This document shows, piece by piece, positions 54,466 through 63,337 of a stretch of DNA of 64,000 bases. The stretch spans positions 868,001-932,000 of the forward strand of contig NZ_CP023396.1 of the NCBI RefSeq assembly GCF_008808095.1, read 5' to 3'. The notes beneath the pieces are model-generated. The model searched no databases. It had not been told where the DNA came from and worked only from the letters and a program-made list of their open reading frames with translations. Position 1 is the first letter of the stretch. Every line of letters begins with the position of its first letter. The stretch is from Pseudoalteromonas ruthenica (lineage in GTDB: Bacteria > Pseudomonadota > Gammaproteobacteria > Enterobacterales > Alteromonadaceae). A program made the translations under genes and the position numbers.

Positions 54466-55659
54466 ATGAATACATCGCCAATTCAGCAGTATGGCGTGAT
54501 CACCGCAAATTATTGGGCCTTTACGCTCAGCGATGGCGCCCTGCGCATGCTGGTGGTTCTGTACTTCTACCAGCTTGGCTATGCGCCCTTGGCCATTGCC
54601 ATGCTGTTTTTGTTTTACGAGTTTTTTGGCGTGGTAACCAACCTTGTGGGGGGCTGGCTAGGGGCTCGTATCGGCCTCAATCGCACCATGCAAATAGGCA
54701 TGGCATTGCAACTGATTGCCCTGGCCATGTTGTTAGTGGACAAAAGCTGGCTCAGTGTGCCCTGGGTAATGGCGGCGCAAGCACTCAGTGGCATTGCCAA
54801 AGATCTCAATAAAATGAGCGCGAAAAGTGCCATTAAAACCGTGGTCAGTGACACACAACAAGGGCGTTTATACCGCTGGATAGCGCTACTTACCGGGTCT
54901 AAAAATGCCTTAAAAGGGGCGGGCTACTTTGCCGGTGGTACGCTGCTGTCGTTACTCGGTTTTAGCGGTGCGGTGATTGCGTTAATGGCCGTGGTGGGTG
55001 CTGGCTTTATCCTCAGTGCCTTGCTGCTCGGTGAGGATCTAGGTCGTAGTAAGTTTAAACCTAAGTTTCGACAATTGTTTTCTAAGAACGCGGCACTGAA
55101 TCGCCTAGCAGCTGCGCGTATGTTGCTTTTTGCTTCTCGCGATGTCTGGTTTGTGGTGGCCTTACCGGTGTTTTTTATTAGTGAGCTTGGTTGGCAACAC
55201 ACCGAGGTTGGCAGTTTTATGGCACTGTGGATTATTGGCTATGGCGTAGTGCAAAGTATCGCGCCGCGCTTGAGCCGTCATGCCCGTGTATCGGTGTTTC
55301 ACCAAGCAACCGCATTTAGTGCATTGTTGACGCTAACAACGGCGCTGTTAATAGCGGTGTGGTTGCTGTTTGTCACCACCCAGAGTGTGCAAAATATTGT
55401 CTTGGTGGTCGGGTTATTGTGTTTTGGTGCGGTGTTTGCGGTTAACTCATCGCTGCATAGTTACCTGGTTGTCAAACTCGCAGACAGAGATGCGGTGTCT
55501 TTGGATGTGGGCTTTTATTACATGGCCAACGCCATGGGAAGGCTTATTGGCACCGTGTTATCGGGTTGGTTATACCAACAAAGCGGACTACTGGCTTGTT
55601 TAGTCAGCGCGTTATTGATGCAAATAGCCACCTGGTGGGTGACCCGAAAGATAGCTTAA
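54466..55659 (+). CDS. arsJ: ArsJ organoarsenical efflux permease
   Basis: Major facilitator superfamily exporter of 397 residues and about 11-12 helices. MNTSPIQQYGVITANYWAFTLSDGALRMLVVLYFYQLGYAPLAIAMLFLFYEFFG and GLNRTMQIGM, AQALSGIAKDLNKMSAKSAIK are characteristic of ArsJ. It pumps out 1-arseno-3-phosphoglycerate, which then falls apart to arsenate and phosphoglycerate, giving arsenate resistance. It lies ten bases after its partner GAPDH gene and ends at a terminator. Confidence 0.93.
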   Translation: MNTSPIQQYGVITANYWAFTLSDGALRMLVVLYFYQLGYAPLAIAMLFLFYEFFGVVTNLVGGWLGARIGLNRTMQIGMALQLIALAMLLVDKSWLSVPWVMAAQALSGIAKDLNKMSAKSAIKTVVSDTQQGRLYRWIALLTGSKNALKGAGYFAGGTLLSLLGFSGAVIALMAVVGAGFILSALLLGEDLGRSKFKPKFRQLFSKNAALNRLAAARMLLFASRDVWFVVALPVFFISELGWQHTEVGSFMALWIIGYGVVQSIAPRLSRHARVSVFHQATAFSALLTLTTALLIAVWLLFVTTQSVQNIVLVVGLLCFGAVFAVNSSLHSYLVVKLADRDAVSLDVGFYYMANAMGRLIGTVLSGWLYQQSGLLACLVSALLMQIATWWVTRKIA

Positions 55660-55663
55660 ATAC

Positions 55664-55692
55664 GCGGCCAAGCATTCGCTTGTGGCCGCTTT
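55664..55692 (+). terminator. Terminator after arsJ
   Basis: GCGGCCA / TGGCCGC outer stem with an inner AGC/GCT pair, followed by TTT and a later T-tract (55698-55706). Confidence 0.82.
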
Positions 55693-55818
55693 GATATTCT
55701 TTTTTTGCTGTCAGCACGGCCGTTTTGTTTTTCAATCAAGGGCAACCGCACACACTCTTTTACATTTTTCGCCGAACTTTTTGTGCTCGCGCCCACCTAA
55801 GGCAAAAAGGAGTGAACC

Positions 55819-56505
55819 ATGTCTCAACCAGCTAAACGCCGCCATTGGGCTGCGCAATTAATTAAGAACAACCGTGGATTTATCTGTTTTATTATCGGCA
55901 TGTCGGTATTTCGCAGCGCTTTTGCTGATTGGTATACCGTGCCGACGGGCTCTATGCTGCCAACAATAGAAGTGGGTGACCGTATTACCGTGAATAAGAT
56001 GGCTTATGATTTGCGCGTCCCTTTTAGTGATGTTTCACTGTTACGAATGGGCGAGCCAGAGCGTGGCGATATTGTGGTGTTTGATTCCAAGGCAGCTGAT
56101 AACCGCCTCATTAAGCGTGTTGTGGGAGTGCCAGGCGATACCATCGCTATGCACGATGAGGTGTTAATTATCAATGGCCAGGCGCAGCGTTATAAGGTGA
56201 CAAAGGAGAACGCTAAGGCGTTATTTGCCACCGAGTTGCTCGGTGACCTCGCCCATGCCATTCGTATTGATAAAACCCGTGCCATGCATGCTGGTAACTT
56301 TGCGCCGATACTTATCCCCAACGATCACTATTTAATGATGGGCGATAACCGCCGTAACAGTGCCGACTCTCGCTACTATGGCTTAGTGCCACGGGGAGAG
56401 TTAAAAGGGAAAGCTCATCACGTGGCCTTTTCTTTGGACTATGACCATTATTACCTGCCTAAGCGAGAGCGCTTTGGTGAATCCTTATACAGCTACAGTG
56501 AGTAA
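55819..56505 (+). CDS. lepB: Signal peptidase I
   Basis: Membrane serine protease that removes Sec signal peptides. It has 228 residues with one N-terminal membrane helix (about 18-36). Catalytic Ser45 lies in PTGSMLPTI, Lys99 in DNRLIKRVVGVPGD, and the structural boxes ERGDIVVF and MGDNRRNSADSRYYG are intact. It is shorter than E. coli LepB (324 residues) and is not beside lepA, so it is probably an extra paralog. AGGAG precedes the ATG. The downstream racemase fragment begins three bases after the stop. Confidence 0.9.
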   Translation: MSQPAKRRHWAAQLIKNNRGFICFIIGMSVFRSAFADWYTVPTGSMLPTIEVGDRITVNKMAYDLRVPFSDVSLLRMGEPERGDIVVFDSKAADNRLIKRVVGVPGDTIAMHDEVLIINGQAQRYKVTKENAKALFATELLGDLAHAIRIDKTRAMHAGNFAPILIPNDHYLMMGDNRRNSADSRYYGLVPRGELKGKAHHVAFSLDYDHYYLPKRERFGESLYSYSE

Positions 56506-56508
56506 GCG

Positions 56509-57202
56509 ATGAACACCCTAGGCATTATTGGCGGCATGAGCTGGCAAAGTACACAAAGTTACTATCAACTTATAAATCAAGGCGTGGCGCAGCGATTAGG
56601 GGGGGCTGCACAGTGCTCAATTAATTCTCAATAGTGTCGACTTTGCCACTATTGCGCAGCTACAGCACGACAATCAGTGGTCGCAACTGGCAGATCGCCT
56701 CGGCTATGCTGCAACACAGTTACAGCGTGCAGGTGCTGACTGTGTGCTTATCGCCACCAACACCATGCATAAAGTCGCCGATGAGGTAAGCGCCCATATT
56801 GATATACCACTTTTACATATCGTTGATGCGGTCGGTGAAGCGCTGCAACAACAGGGAATTACCACCGTAGGTCTGTTGGGCACGGCGTTTACCATGGAAC
56901 AGCCTTTTTACCGCCAGCGCTTGTATGAGCAGTTCGATATCAGTGTCCTAGTGCCGAATGCTCAGCAGCGCCAGCGCGTTCACGAGGTAATTTACCAGCA
57001 ATTGTGTAAAGGGCATATATGTCAGCAGGCCAAGTCTGATTACCTAAACATTGTCACTGAGCTCGGCCACCAAGGAGCTCAAGGCGTCGTCTTAGGGTGT
57101 ACAGAAATCGGGTTGTTGCTAAAGCAACAAGACACCGCCATGGCATTATTTGACACCACGGCACTGCATGCGCAAGCGGCGGTCAATTTTGCCTTGCGCT
57201 AA
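56509..57202 (+). pseudogene. Aspartate/glutamate racemase family gene, frameshifted in a poly-G tract
   Basis: From the ATG at 56509 the frame reads MNTLGIIGGMSWQSTQSYYQLINQGVAQRLGG and then fails after seven G at 56599-56605, stopping at 56631-56633. Removing one G restores LHSAQLILNSVDFATIAQLQ and a protein of 230 residues, the normal length for this family (YgeA-like). The first substrate-side Cys is not at the usual CxxC-free place I can judge, but CVLIATNTMHK and GVVLGCTEIGLL carry the two catalytic Cys. It may be broken, a sequencing error in a homopolymer, or a slippage switch. Confidence 0.82.
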
Positions 57203-57219
57203 ATGGCACAGCAGTGTGT

Positions 57220-57816
57220 CTAGTCAATTATATAAAAGGAGAACACCACCAACCATAAGATTTGCCAGCCGTAACTCAAACGTTGATATAGGCCTGGGTA
57301 AGTGCGTGCTTTAAAAGCTAGATGAAGCTGATAGCAAAAATATAAGCAGGCGCAGACACACAGTAGCGAGAATCCCCGCATAAGCGATGTGAACTCCGAT
57401 GATAACGCGACTATGCTCGGGGCAATGAGCAAGGAAAGCAACATCAGCGCCCCACAATAGGAGTGAATGGTGCAGCTCAGGGTGGGGTGCTCAGTATAGG
57501 GGTCGCTATCCATCGCAAACAGCCCGCATCCCCAGGTTGATACCCCATGCACAATGACTAAGATGCCGATACTCAGATAGGCCAGTGAACCGTCGCTGAC
57601 GCTGATGACATAAGCGCCAAACAGAGTAAAGAGCAGCCCTAATGGATAATTATTTATCAGCGGTGAGAGGGTATGTGTCGGGCTGCCTGTGGCGCCAAGC
57701 TCGCTACAAAACTGGCGAGTATGGCTGTATTGAGGATAGAACAGTGACGCAACATAGACCCCAGTGATGAGCCAGATAGAGGCAGCGATCCCCGAATATT
57801 GCACTATGCTTTGCAT
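57220..57816 (-). CDS. DUF998-family membrane protein
   Basis: A 198-residue protein with about six hydrophobic helices. The pattern of a first helix, a short loop with SHTRQFCSELGATGSP, and then NNYPLGLLFTLFGAYVI is typical of DUF998 proteins. GGAAG lies before the ATG. Cys residues are frequent (GCGLFAMD, LCVCACLYFC). The function is unknown in the family. It is on the opposite strand to the racemase and is followed after 17 bases by its convergent end. Confidence 0.68.
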   Translation of the reverse strand: MQSIVQYSGIAASIWLITGVYVASLFYPQYSHTRQFCSELGATGSPTHTLSPLINNYPLGLLFTLFGAYVISVSDGSLAYLSIGILVIVHGVSTWGCGLFAMDSDPYTEHPTLSCTIHSYCGALMLLSLLIAPSIVALSSEFTSLMRGFSLLCVCACLYFCYQLHLAFKARTYPGLYQRLSYGWQILWLVVFSFYIID

Positions 57817-57874
57817 CGTTTTCTTCCCTGATTCGTTACTATTAACGTGTAGCCATCAAAGTATCACTTTTTAC

Positions 57875-58348
57875 TTAATCACACATGATAAACGCTTTTT
57901 GAGTCTGGTCACTGCGAGCACCGGCTAGTTGAGCAACTTGGAGTAGCTCAGGGGTTATTGCAAATTCGGCCCCCGTGCCTGGCCAATAGAAATCACTCGG
58001 GATGGCAGCGTTCTCATTTAAGCACAGTGTCAGTAACACCGGCACTGCGGGGAGTACCGCTTCTTCGCCTTTTTCCACCGCCATCGCGTAGCTGATATCA
58101 CCACTTTGTTGTCCTCGTATCGGGGTGATAATCTCGCCACGGTAGATATGCCACACCAAAGCCTTATCATCGGCAATACTGCTGATGCTGTGCACGCGCA
58201 CCACTGCGCTAAAGGGAGTTTGTTGTATACTTCTTTGCAAAAAACCTTGCTGGGCATCAAGCACACTCGGGCTTGGCGCTTGCCCAGCATAACTGCAATT
58301 AAGCGGCAAAAACGCCGCGACTAACAAAGACAACACTCCTTTTCTCAC
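57875..58348 (-). CDS. Exported hypothetical protein
   Basis: A 157-residue protein with a signal peptide (MRKGVLSLLVAAFLPLNCSYAG) and a beta-rich mature part (VVRVHSISSIADDKALVWHIYRGEIITPIRGQQSGDISYAMAVEKG). Cys in LCLNENA and in the final MCD may pair. The start is GTG at 58348 with AGGAG before it. I do not recognise a family. It lies 68 bases from the end of mksB on the same strand, so it could be read from the same transcript, but this position in no way defines its role. Confidence 0.68.
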   Translation of the reverse strand: MRKGVLSLLVAAFLPLNCSYAGQAPSPSVLDAQQGFLQRSIQQTPFSAVVRVHSISSIADDKALVWHIYRGEIITPIRGQQSGDISYAMAVEKGEEAVLPAVPVLLTLCLNENAAIPSDFYWPGTGAEFAITPELLQVAQLAGARSDQTQKAFIMCD

Positions 58349-58416
58349 TCTATGCTCCTAGCGTGGTAGCTAATTTAAAGGCGACAGAAATAAGTGCCTT
58401 CCATCGCAGTCATTTT

Positions 58417-61203
58417 TTAGCTAGCTTGGTCTTGCTCTACTTTAATCCAGTCACGCTCGTCAACCCAGTTCTGTTTACCATCACCTAGGGTGCGAATCGG
58501 GACGATATAGTCGCAGCTTATTTGCGGCTTCACCGAAGCAAAAATAGGCACAAAGCCAAAGCTCAGTGCGGTTTCAATGATCGCCTGTTGGTTTTGTGGG
58601 TCAATATCAGCCGCTTCATCAATATATAAAGGCACGCGATACAGGCTCTTTTCTTTGTCGGATAGCAAATGGCGTATAAATAGCATGCCACATAGCAGTT
58701 TAATGGTGATACGGGTGCCATTGGAGCCAGCGGAGTCTATTTTATCGAAGTACTCGGTTTCGCCAGCGCGATTAATCACCTGAAAGCGAATATCGAATAA
58801 ATCACTCAATGTCAGCCCAGCCTTTTCCGAGGCGAGCTTAATTAACTGATCTTTCGCCTCATTCACCTGCGACTCGTTGATATGCTGCTCTGAGAGTAAA
58901 TCAAGGCTGTCACCTTGTTCATACAGATCAGAGGTCGCCAAAATGGTATCAATGCTTTGCACTAGCATCTGCCTAGGCAGCACATCAATTTTAAAGCCTT
59001 GCAGGTTAGAGATTTGCTGCTCACTGATACCATCGTTAAATAACCGCATCTCTGCCGTTAACCTATCCAGGTCTTGGCGTAACCCTTTGATCGTTGCCGC
59101 TACCTCGGTGAGGGCCACACGGGCTTGGCGGTTGACGGCTTCGCGTTCGTTATCAATGTTGTGATAGGCACTGATGAGCTTTTGGTATTTACTCAGCTCA
59201 TCGCTTTCGTTGTCGAACTTGGTAATCCCGGCATTGTAGATGTGTAAGTAGGTGTTGCGAATATTAATATCGAAGTTGCGCAGCTCCTGACAATCTTTGT
59301 TAAAGGTATGAATGGTGTCAGCCAGTGAATCAAAATCAAAGTTAATGTCGATTAAGTACGGCGTCACCTTACCGTCTACAACATCTAGCGTGTGGTCGAT
59401 ACGCTCGCTTTTAACCTGCTCTAAGCGTGCCTTTTGTCGTGCCAGGGCTTCTATCTTGGAGTTCACTATTGCGCGGCTATCGGCAATCCCCGCTGCACTT
59501 TGCTGTACCTCGCTGAGATAACCATCCACCTCTTCCTGTTCGGCGTTCAGGGTCTCCATCAGTGCCTGCTGCGCTTGCTGCGAGCGCTGCATCACCTGGT
59601 ATTGCTCATAGCGCTTTAATGCCGCCTCTTGGGCCATCAACTGTTCATAAAGGGCGTCACGCTCAGCTTGTTTGCCGGCGACATCGGCGGCTACGTCACG
59701 CTGCGCTTTTAAATCGGTTAATGAATGCTCCAATGACTGCAATTGCTCGGTGAGCTGTGCTTTATCGGCGCCACTTTGCATTTGCACCACAGGCAGCTTT
59801 TTAAGCTTGATGGTGGCACCGGGCAGCACTAATTCGCCGCCGCGTATCGCCTCGCTCAACAGGCTTAAGAAGTCGCCAAAGGCGTGCTCATCGTCAATGC
59901 TAATTTCGCCGCCGCTGGTGGTGGCAAAAGAGAGCAAGTCTGGGTTTAAAATGCGCGAAATTTCTTCAACCTCTTTAAGCGATAAATCTTCGCGCATGCG
60001 AGTAAACAGGTTGTACTCAAGGTTTTTGAGTTGCAATTTCAGGCTTTTGATTTGCTTTTGCGTTTCCTTAATACGGAAATCTAAGGTGTGTAAGCTTTGT
60101 CCTTCGGCGCTTTTCAGCGAGTGACTAAGGGTTTCATATTCACCCTTCAGTGCTTTGAGCTCGCTGTGTAAGGTATCACTGTTGGCGAGTTCAAACTCAT
60201 GATGCAGGGCATCGAAATCACTAAACCAGGCGTTGAGTTCGGTCATTTTGCGCTCAATATCCCGAGATTGTTGCACATATAAACGCTGTTTTTGCTCAAA
60301 CTCGTGCTTTTGCGATTCAATGGCCGAGAGTTGCTCATTGAGCTCGTCATTTTGCGCCTCGAAGTACTCAGCATACTCGCCCAAGGCAACATCTATTTTC
60401 GGCCCATAGGCACCCAGCTTCCCCTTGAGTGCGCTTTGATGTTCCAGCATATTTTCCAAGGCGGCAATGGGCTCTTGCATGGTCTCTAAGGCATTGAGCT
60501 CGCGGCGGGCTCGGTTAACCTTATCAAAGGCGCGTTGCCACACTTCGTAGAAGTCTACATGGGCGTTGGACATATGGCGTTCAAACACACGCAGCATAAA
60601 GCGTTTAACATCGCCGGCCCCGAGCTTATGAAGATTAAGCATACGGCGAAAAATTTCTTTGTAAGTAGGTGCGTCGCTGACATTATTAAGCGGGATCATG
60701 CGTAAATTGATATCGCCGTCAAAGGGTGTAGCACCGCCAATCAGCAAGGCATTGAGCTCTTGCGCCTTAAGCTCGAGCGGCTGGTAGCCTATGTCTTGTA
60801 AATGCTTAAATAACCGGGTGTACTTAACGATGCGTTTATTGTCGGTAAAATCCTCTAAATTTAAAGCGCCGTTATAGCAAAAGTACTGATGAGCGAAACC
60901 GGCGATTTTACCTAGCCCAGCGACGCCGATAACCACTTTGCCATGGGGAAGATCAGCCTCCAATAAAATGTAGGATTGGTCGGAGGCAAAATAGAACTTA
61001 CGAGTTTCCTCTAAGTTATGGCCATCCCACTCGGTGAGCCGCAAATCGTTAATCAAAGGAAACTGTAAGGCATTAATGACCGAGCTTTTTCCGGTATTAT
61101 TAGGGGCACATATGGAGCTACTTTTATGCAAGGGGATAACGCACTTGGCATAGTCGGCGGTATTTAACAACGCGAGTTTGCTTAATCCGTGTAACTGCTG
61201 CAT
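58417..61203 (-). CDS. mksB: MksB, SMC-like ATPase of the MksBEF condensin
   Basis: Chromosome-organising ATPase of 928 residues, much shorter than MukB (about 1,490). The Walker A motif is APNNTGKSS at 33-41 (the usual leading Gly is replaced by Ala). Long charged coiled-coil segments (about 215-420 and 480-760) surround a central hinge-like part. The signature stretch GSNGTRITIKLLCGM starts near 826, and Walker B is LYIDEAADID at about 859-868. It starts directly after the mksE stop. With MksF and MksE it would form a MukBEF-like loop extruder. A defence role, as in JetC of Wadjet, is less likely without the nuclease. Confidence 0.87.
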   Translation of the reverse strand: MQQLHGLSKLALLNTADYAKCVIPLHKSSSICAPNNTGKSSVINALQFPLINDLRLTEWDGHNLEETRKFYFASDQSYILLEADLPHGKVVIGVAGLGKIAGFAHQYFCYNGALNLEDFTDNKRIVKYTRLFKHLQDIGYQPLELKAQELNALLIGGATPFDGDINLRMIPLNNVSDAPTYKEIFRRMLNLHKLGAGDVKRFMLRVFERHMSNAHVDFYEVWQRAFDKVNRARRELNALETMQEPIAALENMLEHQSALKGKLGAYGPKIDVALGEYAEYFEAQNDELNEQLSAIESQKHEFEQKQRLYVQQSRDIERKMTELNAWFSDFDALHHEFELANSDTLHSELKALKGEYETLSHSLKSAEGQSLHTLDFRIKETQKQIKSLKLQLKNLEYNLFTRMREDLSLKEVEEISRILNPDLLSFATTSGGEISIDDEHAFGDFLSLLSEAIRGGELVLPGATIKLKKLPVVQMQSGADKAQLTEQLQSLEHSLTDLKAQRDVAADVAGKQAERDALYEQLMAQEAALKRYEQYQVMQRSQQAQQALMETLNAEQEEVDGYLSEVQQSAAGIADSRAIVNSKIEALARQKARLEQVKSERIDHTLDVVDGKVTPYLIDINFDFDSLADTIHTFNKDCQELRNFDINIRNTYLHIYNAGITKFDNESDELSKYQKLISAYHNIDNEREAVNRQARVALTEVAATIKGLRQDLDRLTAEMRLFNDGISEQQISNLQGFKIDVLPRQMLVQSIDTILATSDLYEQGDSLDLLSEQHINESQVNEAKDQLIKLASEKAGLTLSDLFDIRFQVINRAGETEYFDKIDSAGSNGTRITIKLLCGMLFIRHLLSDKEKSLYRVPLYIDEAADIDPQNQQAIIETALSFGFVPIFASVKPQISCDYIVPIRTLGDGKQNWVDERDWIKVEQDQAS

Positions 61204-61752
61204 TTATAGCTCCTCGGCGCTTTCAAGCGCATCACTGTTTACTTCTAATAGGGCATCTAAATAGCGGTGGATGGGCGCGAGTAGGCGAAAGGCATGGTCT
61301 TTTTCTTTGCATAGCCCTAAGCGCACCATGCGCATTAACACGTCTTTGCGCAGGTCGGTGCCGGAGAAAATCTCCAGTTGGTCAAACAGCACCTTGTTGT
61401 GCAATACCAACTCTTGGCATAGCTCTAAATCCACCTCACTGTCGAATAGCGCACGCATTGGATCTTTACCGGCATTGGCGTAGTGTTCGATTAAGGTGTA
61501 GATAAAAAGCGCGATGGCCCGCGATATTTTACCCATATTGGCGGTGCCTTCATCCATAGCGAAGTAATAAAAGCCTCGCGCATCATGCACAAGGGTGTGG
61601 CCTAAGGCCGTAAATAACAGCTCGTATTGGTCTCGCTGTTGGTCTAGCTCTTGCCAGGCCAAGTTGTCTTGCTCGCTGACGTGGTAGCCACTGACTAGTT
61701 TTTTGTTAATGTAATGCAGTTGCGTTAGCTGCGATAAATCAATCTGACTCAT
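61204..61752 (-). CDS. mksE: MksE, condensin accessory subunit
   Basis: Winged-helix KITE-type subunit of 182 residues, MukE-like in role. The sequence MSQIDLSQLTQLHYINKKLVSGYHVSEQDNLAWQELDQQRDQYELLFTALGHTLVHDARGFYYF has the MksE pattern, with an acidic C-terminal tail. It overlaps mksF (ATGA) and abuts mksB (TAA then ATG), so the three are translated in a fixed order. It binds the MksF kleisin and controls the ATPase. The assignment leans on context as well as sequence. Confidence 0.85.
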   Translation of the reverse strand: MSQIDLSQLTQLHYINKKLVSGYHVSEQDNLAWQELDQQRDQYELLFTALGHTLVHDARGFYYFAMDEGTANMGKISRAIALFIYTLIEHYANAGKDPMRALFDSEVDLELCQELVLHNKVLFDQLEIFSGTDLRKDVLMRMVRLGLCKEKDHAFRLLAPIHRYLDALLEVNSDALESAEEL

Positions 61753-63023
61753 ACCGGGTCATTACTCTCATTAGTGGGCTCGCTGGCGGCAACGAAGGGA
61801 TACAAGGTAAAGCGCTTGCCAGCGAAGGTCTTCTGTTCGGGGTGGGTATCTTGCTCGAGTGCTAAGCTCGCGTCGTTAATAAGCTTTTGATACAGGTAAA
61901 GTAGCTCATCGGCTTCTAGTTCTGGGTAGGAGCCACTGAGTACATCGATAACCTGTTGTTTGCCTGCGCGCTTTTTATTGTTGCTTTTAAACAGAGCGCG
62001 CACATCGCCATAAGCGGGGATCGCTGGTGGCGTATAGGGCGCAGCTTGGTCGCCATCGGGCAGCTCAAAGTCGTGCTCTTCAAATTCAGCCAACCCTGCC
62101 ATATAGGCTGTTAGCTGAGCATTACTGCCGAGCTGGTGGCGCATCGGATCGGAGGCGAAAAACGGCTGGTGGGCACTCATAACCGTGTCTAACCCGCGCT
62201 TTCTTATGTGTGCCAGCACTTTTGCTGCCTGACGGGTGATCAATGTGTTTTGTCGTAACTCCTCACGCAGTGGCATAAGAATATCGGCGCTGTGACGCAA
62301 GCTTTGCTGACCTACTTGATGCATATCGAGGATGCGGGTGCGCAGCTGCTCAAGCATGCGAATACTGGCGCTGTCACGACCACTTTGCTTTAGTGTGTAC
62401 AAGTGCGCGCTGAGGCCTTGCTCAATGGCATCAAAACACAGCTGAAATGGGCCGTTGATATCGAGCATGGCTAACATCGGCTCAATGTACTCATCGAACG
62501 CTTCAATAACGGCTTTGTAGCGTTTTGCCAGCGACAAGTGCGAGGCGTCAGACTTGGCTTGCTCAACCAAGTTGTAAATGGCATTTTCGTTATGTCGATA
62601 GAGCTTAACGATTTTGCGAACCCGTTCATCCATAATCCGGCTGTAACGACTAATATCCATGTAATCAGCATCATCTACCGCTTGTGCCAATTTAGTGCTC
62701 AAGCGTTGCAGGTCTTCCACCAAAACGTGAATCTCTGCGGCCACACCGAGACTTTCATCTTGCAGCAAGTAAGCGGCAAAATCACTAATGGCGCGGTTAA
62801 TCTCCAACTGCGAAGACTTGGCCAAGGGCACCAAGATATCTTGATTGAGTAGGCGGTTGGTTTCTTTGTATATTTGCGCGCCGGAATAATGGGGAAAGTG
62901 CTGCTTCACTATACTCTGCACTTCTTTAATACTGAAATCGCCCATCTTGTAGCGTTTAATCAGAGTTTCCAGCACCGGCCATAGCTCTGTCAGCGTATTG
63001 AGAACGCGCTTGGCTAGTATCAT
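61749..63023 (-). CDS. mksF: MksF, kleisin subunit of the MksBEF condensin
   Basis: Kleisin-like protein of 424 residues, similar in size to MukF. An N-terminal winged-helix region (LTELWPVLETLIKRYKMGDFSIKEVQSIVKQHFPHYSGAQIYKETNRLL) is followed by long helices (about 90-260) and a C-terminal winged-helix segment. It bridges the two MksB heads. It is first in the operon and divergent from nhaD. No MksG/JetD (Toprim nuclease) gene is found on either side, which suggests chromosome maintenance rather than plasmid defence. Confidence 0.84.
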   Translation of the reverse strand: MILAKRVLNTLTELWPVLETLIKRYKMGDFSIKEVQSIVKQHFPHYSGAQIYKETNRLLNQDILVPLAKSSQLEINRAISDFAAYLLQDESLGVAAEIHVLVEDLQRLSTKLAQAVDDADYMDISRYSRIMDERVRKIVKLYRHNENAIYNLVEQAKSDASHLSLAKRYKAVIEAFDEYIEPMLAMLDINGPFQLCFDAIEQGLSAHLYTLKQSGRDSASIRMLEQLRTRILDMHQVGQQSLRHSADILMPLREELRQNTLITRQAAKVLAHIRKRGLDTVMSAHQPFFASDPMRHQLGSNAQLTAYMAGLAEFEEHDFELPDGDQAAPYTPPAIPAYGDVRALFKSNNKKRAGKQQVIDVLSGSYPELEADELLYLYQKLINDASLALEQDTHPEQKTFAGKRFTLYPFVAASEPTNESNDPV

Positions 63024-63180
63024 GTTATGTATTCTTTGTGCTTGGCAATGGGGAGCGATTATAACGAAAGCGAACTAAGGGTAAAACAGCTTTTGCGCCG
63101 TTGCGCAAGCTTTACACGAGGGGAGTAAAAAAATTGTCATATTAGCGTATTTGGTAATAGCCCCGGGACATAAGCGGTGT

Positions 63181-63337
63181 TAGAATTCGCGCCGCTTGCA
63201 GACCAAAAACCTGTTATTGGTCTGACAATTAACCCAGGGTACTCCTAAGTTTGTTTTTTGTAGCGCGGGTGTGTGCATACGGGCAGTAAACTTAGCAGTA
63301 TTGTTCTATTCGCCTATAGCAAGGAAAAATACCAAAA
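63181..63337 (+). promoter_or_regulatory. nhaD promoter element and structured leader
   Basis: TAGAAT at 63181-63186 is a good -10 box, without a clear -35. The predicted leader of about 145 bases contains CAGACCA / TGGTCTG (63199-63224) and a long-range stem CTAAGTTT / AAACTTAG (63245-63252 with 63288-63295). No T-tract follows, so translation control or a riboswitch is possible, but I cannot name a known class. Confidence 0.5.

Noticed and set aside
58417..63023. Wadjet (JetABCD) plasmid-defence system
   Set aside because: JetD/MksG is not present next to the three genes, and the sizes fit MksBEF. I therefore call it a condensin, not a defence island.
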